Shown here piece by piece: positions 60,411 to 64,000 of a stretch of DNA of 64,000 nucleotides. The notes under the pieces were generated by a model. It saw only the letters and a list, made by a program, of their open reading frames with translations. It did no database searches and was not told the origin of the DNA. Numbering within the stretch: the first letter of the stretch is position 1; every line of letters starts with the position of its first letter. The position numbers and the translations under genes are program-made. Source of the stretch: Enoplolaimus lenunculus (lineage: Eukaryota > Nematoda > Enoplea > Enoplida > Thoracostomopsidae); assembly GCA_030248215.1 (NCBI GenBank), contig JASANG010000896.1:62001-126000 (forward strand), given 5' to 3'.

Positions 60411-60639
60411 ATGCCCTTATGTTCAACAAGGTCGTCCCTTGACCGTCCATTCTATTTTCGACTGGATACCATGCTCATAGTGCGGCATTTTGCCATTGCA
60501 CTCACGGCGCGACCCCATGTCAGTCAAGTTTCGCGACATTTTGATCCCCGGAAAGAAAATTGTAATGTCAGATCTGCACGGTCGGGACGACCCCTCTCCT
60601 CGAAGTACTGCGTATATACATGGTTTTTCCCCTAAATTA

Positions 60640-60735
60640 TTTCTCCGAAACATATGGCCACGTCGGGAATGGAACCTCGGACCTCTCGCTCGCGAGTCAA
60701 GCGCGCTACCCATTACACCACGCGGCGGATATCAT
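60640..60735 (-). repeat. tRNA-like sequence, probably a repeat remnant
   Basis: The minus strand reads GCCGCGTGGTGTAATGGGTA, then GCGCGCTTGACTCGCGAGCG, then GAGGTTCCATTCCCGACGTGG. The acceptor strands pair with one mismatch, and A- and B-box-like stretches are present. The anticodon loop would be GACTCGC, with A instead of the invariant T33, so a functional tRNA is doubtful. Confidence 0.45.
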
Positions 60736-60824
60736 AATTTCCCCTCGTGCTATATGTGCGCGAGTATGTATGTGTCTTAACATTTCACACCCTGCACATA
60801 CAAAAGCTACACTGCGCATACCCA

Positions 60825-60960
60825 CATTCTATCTTCTTTACGCGGTCGTCCGGGCCGCGAATCGCGTTTTCCGCGCATCATGTGATCATTACAGAAAATA
60901 TGGCAATCGGGAAATGACCGGACAAAGACAATGGAAACAAATTTACAGAAAAGGTGAGGC
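60825..60960 (+). promoter_or_regulatory. CpG-rich patch, possible zinc-finger gene promoter
   Basis: A short CpG-dense block (CGCGGTCGTCCGGGCCGCGA, CGCGTTTTCCGCGCATC) stands out from AT-rich surroundings about 400 bp upstream of the zinc-finger ATG. An AGAAAAG/GTGAGG donor (GT at 60,954-60,955) follows, so an untranslated first exon is possible. No convincing acceptor was fixed. Confidence 0.3.
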
Positions 60961-61282
60961 GCGTTGTATCGAACGCATAAAAATTGGTCGAAACTGAACG
61001 AACAGGCTGTGACCCCACCCGACACAAAGTTACAGTTTAAGAATATGTTCATTTTGCTGCTTAACGCGATATATTTGTGTTCTTTACATGATGGATCTTC
61101 CCGATTCAGTAGCCAAAAATTAGTTTAATGAATGAGTGATTGGACGACTGTTAATCTACGGTTGGACATGTTGAATTGCATAAGTATATATACATTTTTG
61201 TAGGCATACACAGTTGCAATGATAAGCATTGCGTGTATAATAATTACAATGCTATAGTATCATTAAATTTAATAAAGGGATC

Positions 61283-62034
61283 ATGAGCAGTGAGTTTGTG
61301 CCGCTCATTCCGGCAGCAGTGTCTCAGCATAATACATCAGATGATTTATCAAGCAGCGTTACAGATTTGTCAAAATGTTATTTGTCCGAATCAGACATAG
61401 GCGGACATACTTCTCATCATCAAAATATTCCACTCGTTCAGGTGTCTTCTGATGCTGCAATTATTGAACATCCCCGACATGCGTATATGGACGAGACTTC
61501 TTTAATAATGGCTCCCGAAGGTGGCGTCTTATCCTTGAGCCACGCGGTGCACAGTGAAGAAGCGGGATTGTTTGGTGGGGCCGAACCACATGCAATGGTA
61601 ACTCTACCCTTGCAACATCATGTGGATGAGCTCTCGTATCATTCATCGCAAATGCGCGATATGCAATCAGTTGTTGACACAGGCGAGGAGTTGGTTTCAG
61701 TGCCTGCTGATAGTTTACTCTCGCAAGATACAAATGGCGACTGTGTAACCATAACTAATAGTTCACTGGCATATACGCCTAACTGTGACTCTGCAAAACC
61801 GTTAAATTCGGTAACGGACATGTCACAACCGAAGATCTTGAACAAGGTAACGAACACTGGACACCATTCGGCAGCTAAGGTGCAATCTACTACACCACGT
61901 GGGCGAGGTAAAAAATCGCACATCTGTGATGTTTGCAAGAAAAACTTTTTCACATCAAAAGGCCTTGTTCAACATCGCGTAATTCACACTGACCAGAAAC
62001 CGTTCGTGTGCAAATTGTGTGGTAAAGCATTCAG
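61283..62034 (+). CDS. C2H2 zinc-finger protein, first coding exon (partial)
   Basis: The exon encodes about 250 residues of a probable nuclear DNA-binding protein. It starts MSSEFVPLIPAAVSQHNTSD, continues with a long Ser/Thr- and acid-rich region without recognised domain, and reaches a basic RGRGKKSH stretch. A first C2H2 finger follows (CDVCKKNFFTSKGLVQHRVI plus H: C-x2-C-x12-H-x3-H), then the linker TDQKPF, a variant of the TGEKPF type, and the first half of a second finger (CKLCGKAF). It stops there at a donor, AG/GTAACT (GT at 62,035-62,036), in the middle of the finger, so the gene continues to the right. No following exon is visible before the window end. The ATG is the first in the frame. 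The family member cannot be named from two fingers. Confidence 0.85.
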
Positions 62035-62214
62035 GTAACTGACTTCTGAAATACAGGAAGGTACTTCGTGTCAACATTACTCGAAATCTGAAACCAATTG
62101 TAAAGCTATTCAACTTGTTAAGCTGCTTTGTTCGTTTACTACATATAACATTAGCCTTGTTTTGTAAAAACTGGTGAGAATGGCGAAATGTATTTCCAAT
62201 TCATTTATATAGCT

Positions 62215-62845
62215 CTGGCTTCTCCACAGCGAGGGGGCCCAGCACTTTTCGAAATGTTCATTTTCCTCCGGCGAAAATTTTGCCGCCCCCCGGCGAATTT
62301 TCGGCCGCCCCCCAGCAAAATGCCCCTCAGCAAATATTTTTGCTGGGCGGCCCCCAGGACTTTTCTAGGCCAAAAATTTTCAAAGTTAAAACGTAAGGAC
62401 CTGGACTTCTTTTGAGGCGGACATTGCAGCAGCAAGTTCAACCCGCATGAGCCTTATGATAAACTGAAGCTGTGGCCAATATATAAAATATATATTAATC
62501 ACAGTTTCAACTATAGTTTATCTATATTTTATATAATTGTGCTTCTTTCAACTTCTGGTTAAGTTGTCAGTAGTATTAGTTAAAATTATTGTTATTAACG
62601 TTTGCGAGAAATTTTTGTCATGTTGAGCGATGAGTAATCTTCAATTGAGTTGGAAACACGGTCTAGAATGAAAAAAAATGGTCCAAAAAGTCGGTTTGCA
62701 AAATTTTAAGCCTGCCCCCGACCCCCCATATCATCTGGGGGCCCCCAGGAAAACTGCCCTCCAGCAAAATCAGCTGCCCCCCAGGAAACTCCTGCCCCCC
62801 AGGAAACGCCCCCCGGCGGAAATTTTCAAGCTGTGGAGAACCCAG
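62215..62845. mobile_element. C-rich MITE in zinc-finger gene intron
   Basis: Inverted ends CTGGCTTCTCCACAGC (left) and GCTGTGGAGAACCCAG (right) enclose about 630 bp. Next to both ends lie runs such as GCCCCCCAGCAAAATGCCCC and CTGCCCCCCAGGAAAC. The AT-rich centre has no ORF of interest. No clear target duplication. Superfamily unassigned; hAT-like ends are possible. Confidence 0.55.
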
Positions 62846-63090
62846 TACCTATATTCAGGGTACAGCCCGATATCCGGCTAACGTTCTGGCTCTGGCAAAA
62901 AATCGACATCCGACTCCGGTGTTCTATATTGCCGAATATTTAACGCCTGAAAGCTATATTATATCATTATTAATGGCCAAAATTATGTAAAAATTTCACT
63001 GTGAATTTTGTTCGAAATAATAAATATAGGTGCTTCAAGAATCTCAGTTGTTAATACTACGTACCAAGACTCTTGTAGCAACCACATTAT

Positions 63091-63165
63091 ACCAGTCGCA
63101 GTAAAACTACATATTGTATTGAGCGAAGCTCAGACGTACTTTTTTAATCAGTAGTTAAATTAATA
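63091..63165 (+). repeat. Repeat family R, 5' fragment
   Basis: ACCAGTCGCAGTAAAACTAC and TTGAGCGAAGCTCAGACGTA match the start of the copies at 10,746 and 55,559, after which similarity stops. Confidence 0.55.
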
Positions 63166-63344
63166 TACCGAACTTTAAAGCGCAAACCCATAATTTCGCC
63201 CACTTACTTTTTTCAAGTCGTCGATGTTGCAAACTTGCTAAGCCAAACTATGGAGTAGTTAACTAATTTGCAGGAGTCGCAATTTTTGGTCACAATAACA
63301 TTTGCATTCCGCATGCTCAAATACCATATGGTACACCAGGGTGG

Positions 63345-63439
63345 CAGGGTGCAAAGAGAAACTGGATTATACCGGAATTGGAACAGAAAATTTATACCGG
63401 AATCGAAAGCGGATTCGGAACTACAAATTCTGTTACAAT
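63345..63439 (+). repeat. Left-end fragment of hAT-type MITE
   Basis: CAGGGTGCAAAGAGAAACTG and TATACCGGAATTGGAACAG match the left end of 57,558-58,150. The copy stops at the CAGGG of the next element, so the latter probably inserted into it. Confidence 0.5.
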
Positions 63440-63885
63440 CAGGGTTGTTGGCCGGAAACAATTACCTGAAAAAATGTATTTTTTCATTTTTTCCACTTTG
63501 GGATTTAATATATACTTACAAAAAACAGGTGTGAGTTGTTTGGCTCGCTCCACTCATGAGATTCTGATGTTCTGATGACCTCCTTTGATTATTCCATGCC
63601 AAAACTTAAATTTTTTAAAAATTCTAATTTTAAGGTCCCAAATTCCTCCATTGGTCTCAAAATGTTTTTGTCGAAAAATTATACAAATTATATACCATTT
63701 GACACAGGTTGCGGAGCTAAGACGAATATTGTTAAATGTTTCCCAATCAAGCATTTTTGAGCAAAGACGGCCAAGTGTGGGCTAACCGATCACTCAGACA
63801 AAGAATGAATTTTTTCCACTTTTCCCGGAAAAAATGGAAAAATTCATTTTTCCCGGTCATAATTTTTTCCGAAAGAACAACCCTG
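63440..63885. mobile_element. hAT-like element with CAGGGTTGTT ends
   Basis: It starts CAGGGTTGTTGGCCGGAAAC and ends AAAGAACAACCCTG, so the ends are inverted. The interior is the dispersed block also found at 940-1490 and 23,815-24,110. Flanks GTTACAAT and GTTATGTG share only four of eight positions, so a target duplication is uncertain. Confidence 0.5.
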
Positions 63886-63935
63886 GTTATGTGGCCGTTC
63901 ACAATAATTTTGTCAACGGTGCCACAAAATATGCC

Positions 63936-63994
63936 ATAGCCCAAGGCTATCACGAGGTCATTTTCAAAATGACCTCGTGATAGCCATGGGCTAT
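63936..63994. repeat. Near-perfect 59-bp palindrome
   Basis: Two 29-bp arms with a single central base (63,965) and one mismatch. The left arm runs ATAGCCCAAGGCTATCACGA then GGTCATTTT. It could form a long hairpin or cruciform. It may be the tip or end of a fold-back element that continues past the window. Confidence 0.9.
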
Positions 63995-64000
63995 AAGAGA

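Overview
The window is AT-rich nuclear DNA from an animal, most likely an invertebrate. Three things support this. A BEL/Pao LTR retroelement is present, a superfamily known only from metazoans. The ubiquitin encoded by the UBA52 gene reads as the animal form. Host genes have GT-AG introns. I cannot assign a phylum. Host genes are few, and most of the sequence is dispersed, mostly non-autonomous, DNA transposon debris.

Layout. Positions 1-13.5 kb hold no recognisable host gene. They contain hAT-type elements, two of them with perfect 8-bp target duplications, and several families of dispersed repeats. Positions 13,518-20,975 are a young BEL/Pao element with 201-202 bp LTRs, a tRNA-Tyr-like primer site, gag, pol and a third ORF in the env position. 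That third ORF looks like a NADAR-like domain joined to an SGNH hydrolase rather than an envelope. Positions 21-37 kb are repeat-rich and gene-free, with minisatellites at 34.1-34.7 kb and 35.4-36.0 kb.

Three minus-strand host genes follow, all for protein synthesis: RPL35A (eL33, one exon, 37,398-37,775), UBA52 (ubiquitin-eL40 fusion, four exons, 41,515-42,570) and EIF2B4 (eIF2B delta, about sixteen exons, 49,075-57,353). The short ORFs alone do not reveal the last two. I found them by following splice sites whose phases all agree. A plus-strand C2H2 zinc-finger gene begins at 61,283 and runs off the right edge.

Between and inside the genes lie a minisatellite of an 8-bp unit with inverted ends (37.9-38.7 kb), a pair of piggyBac-type MITEs carrying a tRNA-Gly-like sequence, a Tc1/mariner MITE inside an EIF2B4 intron, tRNA-derived SINE-like repeats, a fold-back structure at 59.95-60.41 kb and a near-perfect palindrome at the right end. 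The most novel item is the retroelement's third ORF. The most puzzling host feature is a possible 18-nt intron in EIF2B4.
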